Part shown: piece by piece, positions 55,315-64,000 of the stretch
Layout of the letters: every line of letters begins with the position of its first letter
Numbering within the stretch: the stretch's first letter is position 1
Translations under genes and position numbers: made by a program
Notes under the pieces: model-generated
The model's input: only the letters and a program-made list of their open reading frames with translations
What the model was told of the DNA's origin: nothing
Database searches by the model: none
Assembly (NCBI GenBank): GCA_945952225.1
Contig: CAMFHP010000018.1
Span: 31,655-95,654, forward strand
Length of the DNA stretch: 64,000 nucleotides
Direction of reading: 5' to 3'
DNA from: an uncultured Myxococcaceae bacterium
GTDB taxonomy: Bacteria; Myxococcota_A; Polyangia; Polyangiales; Ga0077539

Positions 55315-58300
55315 ATGCGGACCCGGAGATTCGCCTCACAAGCCCGAGAAACCCGTGTCGCGGCCGTCCTCGCGATGGCCGTCGCGTGGGGCGCAGGCGG
55401 TGACGGCGCGCAGGCCGACGACTGGCTCACCGCACGCCACGACGCGCAGCGCACCGGGCGATCGGGTGGGCGTTCGAACCTTGCAGCACCGGCGATTCGA
55501 TGGCGGCACTACCTCGGCGGCGGCGTGCGGGGCTCGCAGGTGCTCACCGCCGACGTCGACGGCGATCGCACCACCGACGTGGTGTACCTCTCGTCGGGGC
55601 GCCTTCGCTGCAAGCACGCAGACGACGCGCTGTTGTGGGAGAGCGGCGCGCTCGACCTCACCTCCGTCGTGGGCGCCGCGGACCTCGATGGAGACGGTGG
55701 GCTCGAAGTCATCGCGGTGGGCGCGCGCGGCTACGTAGGTGTGTTCGATGGCGCGAGCGGACGCGAGGTGTGGTCTGTGCCCGCGGCGCTGCGGGGCCTC
55801 GGCGCCTCGGCGCGCCTCGCGGACCTCGATCGCGACGGCGTGACGGACCTCTACGTGGGCGAGTGCGTGAGCAATCCGCTGTCGGCCGTCGCGTTCTCGT
55901 TTCGCGGCGCGCGCGCGACGCCCCGCGAGCTGTGGCGCGTGCCCACGCTGCCCGACAACGCCTGCGGCAGCGAAAGCGACACCGTGGGTGACGTCGATGG
56001 TGACGGCGCGCCGGAGGTGATTCTCGCGCTCGGCTTCTCGCGCATGTACGTGTACGGCGGCGCCGACGGACGGCTGCGCGGCGAGGTGCAGGCGCCCGCG
56101 TCGAGCCCCTTCGGCGGCTTCACGTGGACGATGCTCCGGCAGCTCGATCGCGACCCCGCGCTGGAGCTCGTCGCGTTCACCAACGGATACGCGCGCATCG
56201 CGACGCCCTACGGCGCGCGGCGCATCGCGGTGTTCGACCAGGGCGCCTCGGGCGCGCTCACGCTGGCCTGGGAGGCCACGCTCGCGATGCCCGAGTCGGC
56301 GGAGCTGCGCTTCGAGGCCACGAGCGTGCGCGACCTCGATGGAGACGGCTCGCCCGAGATCACCGTGAGCGAGTACGACCCCGCGGCGCGCGCGTGGACC
56401 CTCGTGGTGCGCGCGGCCTCCGATGGGCGCGTGATCGCGCGGCAGACGGGTGCCGAATTTCTCGGCGTCGAGTCGCTCGTCGAGGGCGCGACGCCCGTGG
56501 TGCTCTCGCTCGACAACGACCGCACGCTCACCGCACGCACGCTCTCGGCGGGAACGCTCCGCACCGCATGGACCCTCGACCGCGCGCGTCCGCTCCGCGT
56601 GGCCGATGCGACGCTGGCCTCACGCGAGCGGGCCGCCGCGCGACCGCTCCTCGTGCAGCTCGACGACGACCCCGCGCTGGAGCTCGTCACCGCCGCGTTC
56701 GATCCCTCCGTCGCACCCGAGAGTCGCGTCGTCACCGAGGTCACGGGCTGGGACCTCGACGGCGCCACGCCGCGCGCGCTCGGAACCTTTCGCGCGCCCG
56801 AAGGCACCACCGTCTCCCTCGCCCTCGCGAGCGATCGCCTCTCGCGCCCCTACGCACAGCCCGTTGTGCTTACGAGCGACGGCTACCTGCTCGCGCTCGA
56901 CCGCGCGCTCCAGCCGACGAACCGCATCGTGGGCGCGGAGTTCACCATTCCGGGGATGCGTGTCGGCGGGTTCTACGCGGGCGGCACCGTCGCGGGGCCA
57001 TCTCCGATCGCGGGGCGTGTCGCTGCGACGGGCTCCGACGGCGGCGTGTTCGTGCGCGACAGCCGCCCGGTGTTCCTGCGCCTCGACGTGGGCGACGCGA
57101 CGCTCGCGTCACCGCCGCGCGTGCGATGGAGCGCACCCAACCTCGGTCCTGCGATGCTCGCCGACGTCAACCGCGACGGCACGCGCGAGGTCGTCGCCAT
57201 CGACGGACGCGACGTGGTCGCCTTCGACGCCGCGGATCCGACGCGCACGGTGTGGCGCGCGCGCGAAGTGGGCGGCGTGCCCGGGTCGCGCATCGCGTAC
57301 GACGTGCTTCCGTTGCGCCGCGGTGATGGCAGCACCGACGTGTTCTTCGGCCGTGTCGAAGCGGGCAACGTGTACCGCCCCCTCGCGCTCGACGGACGGT
57401 CGGGCACCGTGCGTTGGAGCACCTTCGCGCGCACTCCGAGCTCGGGGCTCGGGCACTTCGCGCTCGGCGACCTGAACGGCGACGGCACCGACGACGCCGT
57501 GTCGGGCATCAACACCCTCGTGGCCCTCGACGGCGCGCGCGGAGAGGTGCTCGCCGACCGCGAGGGCGCGCCCTACGCGCTCCCCATCATCGCGCCCTTC
57601 TCGGGCACGGAGCCCGAGGTCTACGTGGGCGGCGCCTTCGCGCCCGATCGCCTCGTGTCGCGCTCGCTGGAGGTTCGCGGCCAGTACGACATCGGCAACT
57701 TCTCGGCCCCCTACGGCGCGCTGCTGCGCTGCAACGACGCGCCCGCCGTCGCCATCACGCCGTACAGCACCTCGCAGGTCGTGACCTTGCGCCCACAGTC
57801 TCTCCCGCGCGAGGGATCGCCCGAGGCCGCGGTGCTCGCGCGCGCCACGCTCGCTGGAGGATCCGTCTATCGCGATGGAGCGATGGTTCCGTCGACGGCG
57901 ACGCGGGGCACCTTCGGCGCGCTCACGGCCGTGGCCGACCTCGATGGGCGGGGCACGCAGGCGCTGCTCATCGGGGCCACCGACGGGTGGCTCTACGCGC
58001 TCGATGCGTGCTCGCTCGCGCTGCTGTGGTCCATGGACTTTCACGAGCCCGTGGGCGAGGCCGTGGTGGCCGACACGAACGGCGACGGCGTCGACGAGGT
58101 GATGATCACCGCGGGCGACGGGTACCTCTACGGCCTCGGCGCGCGCACGCTCGGAGCGCCCGCTGCCGTGCGCGAAGTGGAGCCTCCCTCCGACGCGGAC
58201 CTCGACGAGGTGGAGACCTTCGACACGCTCTCGGTGAGCTGGGACTCGGTGCCGGGCGCGAGCGCGTACCTCGTGCGGCCGCTGTCGTTCGGCGGCACGG

Positions 58301-58962
58301 CGCTCCGCTCACCCGAGTCGGTGCAGGTGATGGGCACGTCGGTGACGCTCCGCGAGCTCCCGCTGCTGTGGGGCGGGCGCTATCGCGTGGGGGTGACGGC
58401 GGTGCGCGCCGACGGGTCGGGCGTCGAGACGCTGAGCGATGGCGTCACCGTGGTCGACCGCTCGCCGCCGACGGTGAGCATCACGCTGTCGCGTCCGTCG
58501 TTTGCGCCGCGCGCTTCGGAGACCGTCGACCTCGCGGTGGAGTCGCGCGACCGCACAGGCCTCGCGCGGAGTGTGGTGGAGATTCGCGACGCGCAGGGCG
58601 CGCTCGTTCGCACGCTCGACGACTACGACGCGCGCGTGCGCTACGCCTCGCGCTCGGTGCGTGTGACCTGGGGCGGCACCGACATGGCGGGGCGACGTGT
58701 GCCCGAGGGCGAGTACACCGTGGTGGGCACGGCGACGGATGTTGCAGGCGTGGTGACGACGCAGCGGGCGACGTTGCGCGTGGTGCTTCCTGCGGGGGCG
58801 AGCGGGTCGGAGTCGGGTGGCGGCTGCGGGTGTCGCGCGGGCGGTGAGAGACGGTCGTCGGAGGGTGCGGCGTGGCTCGCGGTCGCGCTCGTGGCGTGGG
58901 CGGCGCGTCAGGGCGCGAGGCGCGGGAGGCCGAGCTCTTCGCGCATCGCGCGCTCCTGCTGA
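55315..58962 (+). CDS. Large FG-GAP/beta-propeller surface protein with MYXO-CTERM-like tail
   Basis: 1215 residues from the ATG at 55315 with GGAG 6 nt upstream; ATG at 55303 also in frame. Signal peptide ending GAQA. The body consists of several propellers: FG-GAP-type Asp motifs (DVDGDRTTD, DLDGDGGLE, DVDGDGAPE, DLDGDGSPE, DVNRDGTRE, DLNGDGTDD, DTNGDGVDE) and PQQ-like strands, ending with two Ig-like modules (SVSWDSVPGASAYLV; SVRVTWGGTDMAGRRVPEGEYTVVGTA). The C-terminus GGGCGCRAGGERRSSEGAAWLAVALVAWAARQGARRGRP matches the MYXO-CTERM arrangement (Cys pair, hydrophobic helix, Arg cluster), with a 9-residue extension. It should be sorted to the cell surface. Its start is 10 bp from the divergent ARH gene; the 3' end overlaps the convergent acyltransferase by 55 bp. 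Confidence 0.87.
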   Translation: MRTRRFASQARETRVAAVLAMAVAWGAGGDGAQADDWLTARHDAQRTGRSGGRSNLAAPAIRWRHYLGGGVRGSQVLTADVDGDRTTDVVYLSSGRLRCKHADDALLWESGALDLTSVVGAADLDGDGGLEVIAVGARGYVGVFDGASGREVWSVPAALRGLGASARLADLDRDGVTDLYVGECVSNPLSAVAFSFRGARATPRELWRVPTLPDNACGSESDTVGDVDGDGAPEVILALGFSRMYVYGGADGRLRGEVQAPASSPFGGFTWTMLRQLDRDPALELVAFTNGYARIATPYGARRIAVFDQGASGALTLAWEATLAMPESAELRFEATSVRDLDGDGSPEITVSEYDPAARAWTLVVRAASDGRVIARQTGAEFLGVESLVEGATPVVLSLDNDRTLTARTLSAGTLRTAWTLDRARPLRVADATLASRERAAARPLLVQLDDDPALELVTAAFDPSVAPESRVVTEVTGWDLDGATPRALGTFRAPEGTTVSLALASDRLSRPYAQPVVLTSDGYLLALDRALQPTNRIVGAEFTIPGMRVGGFYAGGTVAGPSPIAGRVAATGSDGGVFVRDSRPVFLRLDVGDATLASPPRVRWSAPNLGPAMLADVNRDGTREVVAIDGRDVVAFDAADPTRTVWRAREVGGVPGSRIAYDVLPLRRGDGSTDVFFGRVEAGNVYRPLALDGRSGTVRWSTFARTPSSGLGHFALGDLNGDGTDDAVSGINTLVALDGARGEVLADREGAPYALPIIAPFSGTEPEVYVGGAFAPDRLVSRSLEVRGQYDIGNFSAPYGALLRCNDAPAVAITPYSTSQVVTLRPQSLPREGSPEAAVLARATLAGGSVYRDGAMVPSTATRGTFGALTAVADLDGRGTQALLIGATDGWLYALDACSLALLWSMDFHEPVGEAVVADTNGDGVDEVMITAGDGYLYGLGARTLGAPAAVREVEPPSDADLDEVETFDTLSVSWDSVPGASAYLVRPLSFGGTALRSPESVQVMGTSVTLRELPLLWGGRYRVGVTAVRADGSGVETLSDGVTVVDRSPPTVSITLSRPSFAPRASETVDLAVESRDRTGLARSVVEIRDAQGALVRTLDDYDARVRYASRSVRVTWGGTDMAGRRVPEGEYTVVGTATDVAGVVTTQRATLRVVLPAGASGSESGGGCGCRAGGERRSSEGAAWLAVALVAWAARQGARRGRPSSSRIARSC

Positions 58963-59744
58963 CCGAGCTCGGTGAGCACATCGCGGAGGTGCTCGGCGAG
59001 GGCCTTGTAGGTGCGCAGGCGGCCGGGCATCTCGTAGAACGAATCGAGGTCGACGGGCTTGCCGAACACCATGGTGATGGGCTCGCCCGTGCCGTCGAAG
59101 TTGCTCTTGATCTGCTTCGGAAAGTTGTTGATCAGCCCGAGCGTGAACACCGGGATCACGATGGGTCGCGCCTGGTGCACGATGGAGCCCGCGCCCACGT
59201 TCGCGGGGAGAAGCTCGTAGGGGTTCTCGCCCTTGCCGCGCGTGCCCTCAGGGTGAAAGCCCACGACCGTTCCGCGCTCGCGCACGAGCTCGGAGATGAC
59301 GTCGACGGTGTACTGGTTGAACGCGCGCTTGGGGCCCTCGCGCATCACCGGCGGATACATCGCCATCGCTGACATCACGGCGTTCACCGCGACGCCGAGG
59401 GGCTGCTCGTAGAAGAAGCTCGACCGCACGGGGAAGTACAGCCGCGACACCCACGGCGCGTTGCGCAGCAGCACCGACGCGATGACGTAGAAGTCGAAGA
59501 AGCTGCGGTGGTTCGACACGAGGAACACGCCGCGGTCGGGGTCGAGCTCGCGGAGGATCTCGTCGCCGCGCACGTGCAGGAGCTTCTCGGTGCACACGCG
59601 CACCCACGTGCGGCCGATCGACGCGAGGAACGCGTGGCTCGCGGTCTTGAGCGCGGGGTTGCGGTTCACCTGATCGGCGATCTCGAACGCGACGCGTTCG
59701 AAGCGTCCGAGGTTCGCGAGTTGTTCGGGCGTGGGTCGCAGCAT
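58908..59744 (-). CDS. PlsC-family 1-acylglycerol-3-phosphate acyltransferase
   Basis: 278 residues from the ATG at 59744; the frame continues upstream without coding character. Motifs of glycerolipid acyltransferases: SNHRSFFD (NHxxxxD), FFYEQPLGV, FHPEGTRGKG (the glycerolipid-binding E-G-T-R block) and IPVFTLGL. It should add a fatty acid to lysophosphatidic acid at the cytoplasmic face, or act on a related lipid. The C-terminal 55 bp overlap the convergent propeller gene. Confidence 0.88.
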   Translation of the reverse strand: MLRPTPEQLANLGRFERVAFEIADQVNRNPALKTASHAFLASIGRTWVRVCTEKLLHVRGDEILRELDPDRGVFLVSNHRSFFDFYVIASVLLRNAPWVSRLYFPVRSSFFYEQPLGVAVNAVMSAMAMYPPVMREGPKRAFNQYTVDVISELVRERGTVVGFHPEGTRGKGENPYELLPANVGAGSIVHQARPIVIPVFTLGLINNFPKQIKSNFDGTGEPITMVFGKPVDLDSFYEMPGRLRTYKALAEHLRDVLTELGQQERAMREELGLPRLAP

Positions 59745-59805
59745 CGGTCGTCGGGCTCCGTGCGCGCAGGGGGCGCGGCGCGCCGATAGATACAGCCTCG
59801 GCCCG

Positions 59806-61332
59806 TCAGCGCGCGTCGAGAAATTGGCGCACGCGCGCGACCAGCGAAGCCCGCTGCGAAGCCGCGTTCGCAGCCCCCGGACGCAGCGCGATGGCCCCCA
59901 CGCCACCTCCCTCGCGCGCCTCGAAACACCGCGCGTCGCCGACCGCGCCGGGGTGCAACACGTAGGCGCCCCACACGCCGTCGAGCGCGTCGCGGTAGGC
60001 GTGCATCTTGGTGATTCCCTCGCGCGGCGCATCGCCCGTGCGGTCGTCGAGGTCGCGCGCGTCGAGCCGGTATTTCGCGTCGAACACGAGCCGCCGATCG
60101 CCCGCGCGCAGCGTGATGTCCGGTCGATACGCGAGCCCATAGGAGCGACCCTCGCGTTGCGTCGACAGCGCGAGCGCCACGCCGTCTACGCACAGCGAAA
60201 GCTCCGACGCACCTGCGGCTGCGCGCGCGGCCGTGATCGCATCGGCCCCCAACGCGGTCGCGAGCGTGAGCGCGCACCACCGCTCGTAGAGCCTCGGGGC
60301 GTCGCAGAGCCCCCAACGCGCATCGCCACGCCAGGTGAGCGAGCGTGCGGGTCCGTCGAGGCGCGCGGCGATCGCGGCGAGCTCGCGGTAGCCGTGACGC
60401 CGAAGCAGCGCCGCGGTCGTGCGGTGAAGGTCCGAGGCGTCGCCGTGCACCGCGCGGAAGCCGCGCGCGTCGAGCTGCGCGCGGGCCCGATCGAGCGTCA
60501 CTGCTATGGGGCGCGCGGCGTGGGGGTGCTGCGCGGCGGCCTCGTCGAGCGCCGTGCGGAGCGCATCGAGCAGCGCACCGACGAAGCGGTTCTCGGGCGT
60601 GTCGAGCGAGAGCGCGGGGGCGTCTTCGCGGGCGCTCCCCTGCCCCGCGCGCGCGGCGAACTCCTCGGGTCGCACGCGGTGGGCGCGGTGCATCGGGGCC
60701 ACGCGGGTCGCGCTCGAAACGGTCTGCTCGGGCGCGCGCACCACGGCGTCGACGGCGCGCTCCACCTCGGGCGCGAGGGCGCGGAGGAGCGCGAGCGTTT
60801 CGAGCGCGGTGCGCGGCGCGCGCGTCGACGTGTCGAAGGCCATGGTGGTCGGCGAGGCGTCGTGGAGGGCGAGCGCGAGGTCGGCCCGCGCGAGGTCGTC
60901 GAGCATCGCGATGAAGCCGTCGAGCGCGTCGACCTTGCGGGTGCGCACGTCGAGGTCGAGGGCCACACGTTCGAGCGATCCGTCGACGAGCGCGAGGCGC
61001 AGTCGGCCCGCGAAGGCGCGCGGAGAGAGCGTCCACCAGCGGCGCGCGTCGCCGTCGGCGAAGGGCGTGAGGCAGGGCGCGAGCGAGGGCGACCAGACCG
61101 CATCGCGCGGCGCGCATACGGCGAGCATCGACTGCTCCCAGAGCGAGCACCGCGCGAGGCCCAGCGAGAGCGCGTCGTCGTGCCACGCGAGGGCCGAGGG
61201 CGTGTCACGGAGCGCAGCGCGCACGCCGGGAGCGAGGACGACCTGCGGTAGCACAGAGGGAGCGCCGGGCGCGCGGAGGTCGAACCACGCATCGCCCGAC
61301 TCCACGCGGAGCGCGTCGAGCCAGCGGGTCAC
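59806..61332 (-). CDS. DUF2357/McrC-like PD-(D/E)XK nuclease
   Basis: 508 residues from the GTG at 61332, which overlaps the FIST gene stop as GTGA. The C-terminal region (about residues 380-480) has the PD-(D/E)XK core: YRPDITLRAGDRRLVFDAKYR, with PD, then DAK, and a Tyr/Glu helix (LYERWCALTL) upstream; this resembles the PDDEXK_7/McrC-type nuclease that usually follows a DUF2357 domain. The N-terminal part is an Ala/Arg-rich helical region with a hydrophobic beta segment (VESGDAWFDLRAPGAPSVLPQVVLAPG). Such proteins normally work with a McrB-type AAA GTPase; none is next to it. Here its translationally coupled partner is a FIST sensor. Confidence 0.75.
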   Translation of the reverse strand: MTRWLDALRVESGDAWFDLRAPGAPSVLPQVVLAPGVRAALRDTPSALAWHDDALSLGLARCSLWEQSMLAVCAPRDAVWSPSLAPCLTPFADGDARRWWTLSPRAFAGRLRLALVDGSLERVALDLDVRTRKVDALDGFIAMLDDLARADLALALHDASPTTMAFDTSTRAPRTALETLALLRALAPEVERAVDAVVRAPEQTVSSATRVAPMHRAHRVRPEEFAARAGQGSAREDAPALSLDTPENRFVGALLDALRTALDEAAAQHPHAARPIAVTLDRARAQLDARGFRAVHGDASDLHRTTAALLRRHGYRELAAIAARLDGPARSLTWRGDARWGLCDAPRLYERWCALTLATALGADAITAARAAAGASELSLCVDGVALALSTQREGRSYGLAYRPDITLRAGDRRLVFDAKYRLDARDLDDRTGDAPREGITKMHAYRDALDGVWGAYVLHPGAVGDARCFEAREGGGVGAIALRPGAANAASQRASLVARVRQFLDAR

Positions 61333-62486
61333 GAGAGGCGGTGGAACACGGCGCACACGGCCGTGTAGAGGTGCACGCGCGCGCCTTCGCCCCACGGCGC
61401 GAGTTCGAAGCCCGAGAGCATTCCCGCGAAGGGGATCGCCGGAAACCGCGTGCGAAGCGCGCCGCTGTCGGCGTCGGAGCGGCCGAAGAAGCGCGCACCA
61501 CGGCCCGCACAGGTGAAGACCAGGGCCGCCGCAGCAGCGCCTCCGTGAAGGTTGCGCGAGAGGCCGCCGAGGCGCTCGTGGAGGTCGCTGCGCGCCTCGC
61601 CCGCATCGCGCACGGCGAAGGCGATCTGCGCGCCGCGCGGGAGGATGTCTCCCACGGCAATGGCGCCGCGCGACGCGTCGATGCCGGTGATCGTTCGCAC
61701 GAGCGGCGTCATGCCCTCGGCCCCGCGCACCGCGACGAGCATCGACTCGCGCGACGCGCCCGCCTCTGCGTGTTCGGAGAGCGCATCGAGGGCGCGCTCG
61801 CCGTCGACCCGCAGCACGAGCGGCCCCTCGGTGGCGTCGACGGACATCCACGGCGACACGCGACGGGTCGCGGTCGATGCAACGATCGACACACCGAGCG
61901 AGGTCGCGAGCGTCACGAGCGCGGCGCCGCAGGGCGCGGGTTCGCGATGCGCCGCGGCCGACACGACGAGCGAGGTGCCCGCCCCCACGACCGGCGGAAG
62001 ACCCGGTGCGAGGAGCCCGGTCAGCGACTCGGTCGTGTGCGTCTCTGGCGCGAGCATCGCGATGCCGAGACGTGCGGGACGTCCGCTGTCGGGACCCGAT
62101 GCGAGGTGACCGGCCACGCGCGCGGCGTGGGTCTCGCGGGGCGCGGTGGTCTCGATCGCGCCGAGCGATGCGCGCACCGACGTTCCTTCGAAGGCCAGCA
62201 CCGCCACCGCCGCGGCGCCCTCGCGCTCGCCGCTGGTCGAGAGCGCGCCGGGCGTCTCGCACGCCACGAGCACCGCGCCGGGCGCCTGCACGCGGGCCTC
62301 ATAGGCAGCCTTGAGGAGCGCGTCGTGCCCCCCATCGCGGAGGCGCGCAGACGCGAGGTAGAGCATCACCAGCGAGGGATCGCGCAGCGTGGCCGTGGCC
62401 TGGCGCATGGCGTGACGGGCGAGGCGCGCGGGGTCTTGCGACACGCTGGTGTCGGCGAATCCCTCGGCCGCGATGCGAACGGTCAT
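61329..62486 (-). CDS. FIST-domain protein
   Basis: 385 residues from the ATG at 62486. The N-terminal half (AAEGFADTSVSQDPARLARHAMRQA, PSLVMLYLASARLRDGGHDALLKAAYEA) and especially the C-terminal half (AAALVFTCAGRGARFFGRSDADSGALRTRFPAIPFAGMLSGFELAPWGEGARVHLYTAVC) match the FIST_N and FIST_C domains, proposed to sense small ligands such as amino acids. No output domain is fused. The gene overlaps the downstream nuclease gene by 4 nt (GTGA), so both are co-translated. A ligand-sensing switch for the nuclease is one inferred role. Divergent from the PKS gene with 255 bp between that should hold the promoter. Confidence 0.78.
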   Translation of the reverse strand: MTVRIAAEGFADTSVSQDPARLARHAMRQATATLRDPSLVMLYLASARLRDGGHDALLKAAYEARVQAPGAVLVACETPGALSTSGEREGAAAVAVLAFEGTSVRASLGAIETTAPRETHAARVAGHLASGPDSGRPARLGIAMLAPETHTTESLTGLLAPGLPPVVGAGTSLVVSAAAHREPAPCGAALVTLATSLGVSIVASTATRRVSPWMSVDATEGPLVLRVDGERALDALSEHAEAGASRESMLVAVRGAEGMTPLVRTITGIDASRGAIAVGDILPRGAQIAFAVRDAGEARSDLHERLGGLSRNLHGGAAAAALVFTCAGRGARFFGRSDADSGALRTRFPAIPFAGMLSGFELAPWGEGARVHLYTAVCAVFHRLS

Positions 62487-62741
62487 GGGCGCGCAGTGTA
62501 GGCGGCGCGCCGCGGGGCGGGAACGGTTGCGTGCGGCGCCGTCCTGCGAACGGGCACGTCGCGCGGCGGCCTTTGCGCGCGGCCCGTGCGTCGTGGATGC
62601 GGACACCCGCGCAGCGCGGATGGGGGGCGCTTCGCCGCATCGCGGGCGGTCTGCGCTGTAGCTCGACCGCGGAAGCGCCGCTGTAGGGAGCGACGGCCGA
62701 GGAGCGCCCGGCACGGCGCGCAACCGACAGGTGAAGACTTC

Positions 62742-63952
62742 ATGGCAGACGACCTTCGCGACGAGATCGCCCTCGTCGGCATCGGGCTACGAGTACCGGG
62801 CGCCAGCAGCCCCGAGGCGTTCTTCTCGAACCTCGCGCGCGGTGTCGACTCGGTGCGCGCCATCCCCTCGGAGCGCGCGCTGCTGCGGCGCGCGGCGCAC
62901 GCGAAGGACCGCGTCGAGCGCATCCCCGACCACGGCGGCTTCATCGAGGGCGCCGAGCGCTTCGACGCGCAGTTCTTCGGGTTCTCGCGCAAGGAGGCGC
63001 TCGCGACCGATCCGCAGCACCGCCTCATGCTCCAGGTCGCGTGGGAGGCCCTCGAAGACGCCGCGATCGATCCCCGCTCGCTCCGTGGCCGCCGCGTCGC
63101 GATCTACACGGGCGTGCTCGGCAACGACTACCACGACCTGCTCCTCGACGACCCAAGGCGCTTCGACCTCTACGGCTACGTGAACACCGCGTTCAGCGCG
63201 CTCGCGGGCCGCGTGGCCTACGCGCTCGACACGCGCGGCGAGGCGGTCTCCGTCGACACGGCGTGCTCGTCGTCGCTCGTGGCCACGCACCTCGCGGTGT
63301 CGGCCCTGCGCCGCGGAGACGCCGAACTCGCGCTCGTGGGCGGCGCGAACCTGCTGCTCGCGCCCGAGTTCAGCCAGGCCTTCACCCGCGCGGGCATGCT
63401 CGCCCCCGACGGCCGCTGCAAGGCCTTCGACGCGCGCGGCGACGGCTTCGTGCGCAGCGACGGCGTGATCTGCGCGGTGCTCATGCCCCTCGCGCGCGCC
63501 GTCGAAGCGGGCCATCCCGTGTATGCGATCGTGCGCGGCACCGCGGTGAACCACGACGGCGGCACCGGGCACTACAAGACCCCGAACGTCGACGGACAGA
63601 CGGCGCTCCTGCGCGAGCTCTATGCGTCGCTCGCGCTCGACCCGCGCGACACGCAGTACGTCGAGGCCCACGGCACGGGCACGCGCGCCGGAGACCCCGT
63701 CGAGGCCGAGGCCATCGCGAACGTGCTCTGCGCCGACCGCGACCCCGCGGACCCGCTGTGGCTCGGCTCGGTGAAGACGAACATCGGCCACTGCGAGGGC
63801 GCCGCCGGGCTCGCGGGCCTCGTGAAGGTCGCGCTCTCGCTCAAGCACCGCACGCTGCCGCGCTCGCTGCACTTCGAAGAGCCCAACCCGAAGATCGCGT
63901 GGGATCGCCTCCCGCTGCGTGTGGTGCGCGAGACGATGGCGTGGCCCTCGCG
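62742..63952 (+). CDS. Type I polyketide synthase, ketosynthase N-terminus (truncated by contig end)
   Basis: 403 codons of a beta-ketoacyl synthase domain: IALVGIGLRVPGASSPEAFFSNL, the acyl-binding FDAQFFGFSRKEALATDPQHRLMLQ block, active-site Cys175 in DTACSSS, His310 in EAHGTGT and His350 in SVKTNIGHCEG. All three catalytic residues are intact, so it should be active. The short N-terminus MADDLRDEI and direct start of the KS suggest the first module of a modular or iterative type I PKS. The genomic reading stops at 63952 where adapter sequence begins. Remaining domains lie outside. Upstream in 62487-62741 no gene is seen, but two similar CGCTGTAG segments occur about 29 bp apart. Confidence 0.9.
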
Positions 63953-64000
63953 CTGTCTCTTATACACATCTGACGCTGCCGACGACTCCTTACGTGTAGA
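63953..64000 (+). other. Nextera adapter and i5 index, not genomic
   Basis: 63953-63971 is the 19-bp transposase mosaic end CTGTCTCTTATACACATCT, 63972-63985 is GACGCTGCCGACGA (rest of the read-1 transposase adapter), 63986-63993 CTCCTTAC is the reverse complement of index S505 (GTAAGGAG), and 63994-64000 GTGTAGA begins the P5 adapter. Library artefact left by the assembler. Confidence 0.97.

Noticed and set aside
63953..64000. Transposon or IS end
   Set aside because: The 19-bp mosaic end is the engineered Tn5 end, but it is followed directly by Illumina adapter and index sequence, so it is a library artefact and not an insertion.

Overview
The window is very GC-rich DNA with strong G/C third-position bias and looks like the chromosome of a Myxococcota bacterium, probably a deep-branching Polyangia/Sandaracinaceae-type relative. 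The evidence is an unusually high number of lipoproteins with Asp/Thr/Ala/Pro-rich linkers, cysteine-rich repeat and FG-GAP beta-propeller surface proteins, a C-terminal tail resembling the MYXO-CTERM sorting signal (gene at 55315-58962), a Ser/Thr kinase/pseudokinase pair, a TonB_C/TonB-receptor fusion and a type I polyketide synthase. No rRNA, tRNA, insertion sequence or CRISPR array was seen. The last 48 bases are not genomic: they are Nextera transposase adapter plus i5 index, so the right end is a contig end with adapter read-through.

Layout. 1-8.7 kb: a membrane glycosyltransferase-like gene running off the left edge, then a cluster of surface lipoproteins (a 1110-residue protein made of tandem knottin-like modules, a small lipoprotein, an FG-GAP lipoprotein and a Stig1-like Cys-rich lipoprotein) around a five-unit, 42-bp tandem repeat. 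8.8-16.2 kb: dicarboxylate symporter, two coupled lipoproteins, an HTH/receiver regulator, a sulfatase-like lipoprotein and a fatty-acid hydroxylase. 16.2-26.5 kb (minus strand): PAP2 phosphatase, VWA lipoprotein and Flp-pilin-like protein in overlapping genes; uvrA with a small overlapping gene; a P1B-4 metal ATPase with a His-rich head, an unrecognised 399-residue protein and a His-rich metal-binding protein. 26.5-31.1 kb (plus): VWA lipoprotein pair, zinc-ribbon protein, then a PARP (WGR, regulatory and catalytic domains) followed by a macrodomain protein. 31.1-42 kb: orphan sdhC-like gene, lipoproteins, membrane-embedded methyltransferase-like protein, polysaccharide deacetylase, PPC-domain lipoprotein, TonB receptor, outer-membrane protein. 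42-55.3 kb (minus): SWIM/SNF2 helicase, pseudokinase with beta-propeller, active Ser/Thr kinase, NAD-dependent DNA ligase with two BRCT domains, and a DraG/ARH ADP-ribosylhydrolase whose stop codon overlaps the ligase start. 55.3-64 kb: MYXO-CTERM beta-propeller protein, acyltransferase, a coupled FIST-sensor/McrC-like nuclease pair and the 5' end of a PKS ketosynthase.

How the genes may work together. The most striking theme is ADP-ribose chemistry near DNA maintenance: a PARP writer next to a macrodomain candidate eraser/reader, and an ARH-type eraser translationally coupled to an NAD-consuming ligase, with uvrA and a SWIM/SNF2 helicase in the same window. A second theme is disulfide-rich and beta-propeller surface proteins. 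Several plus- and minus-strand genes have a sigma70-like -10 hexamer only 7-15 nt before the start codon, which suggests leaderless or very short-leader mRNAs.
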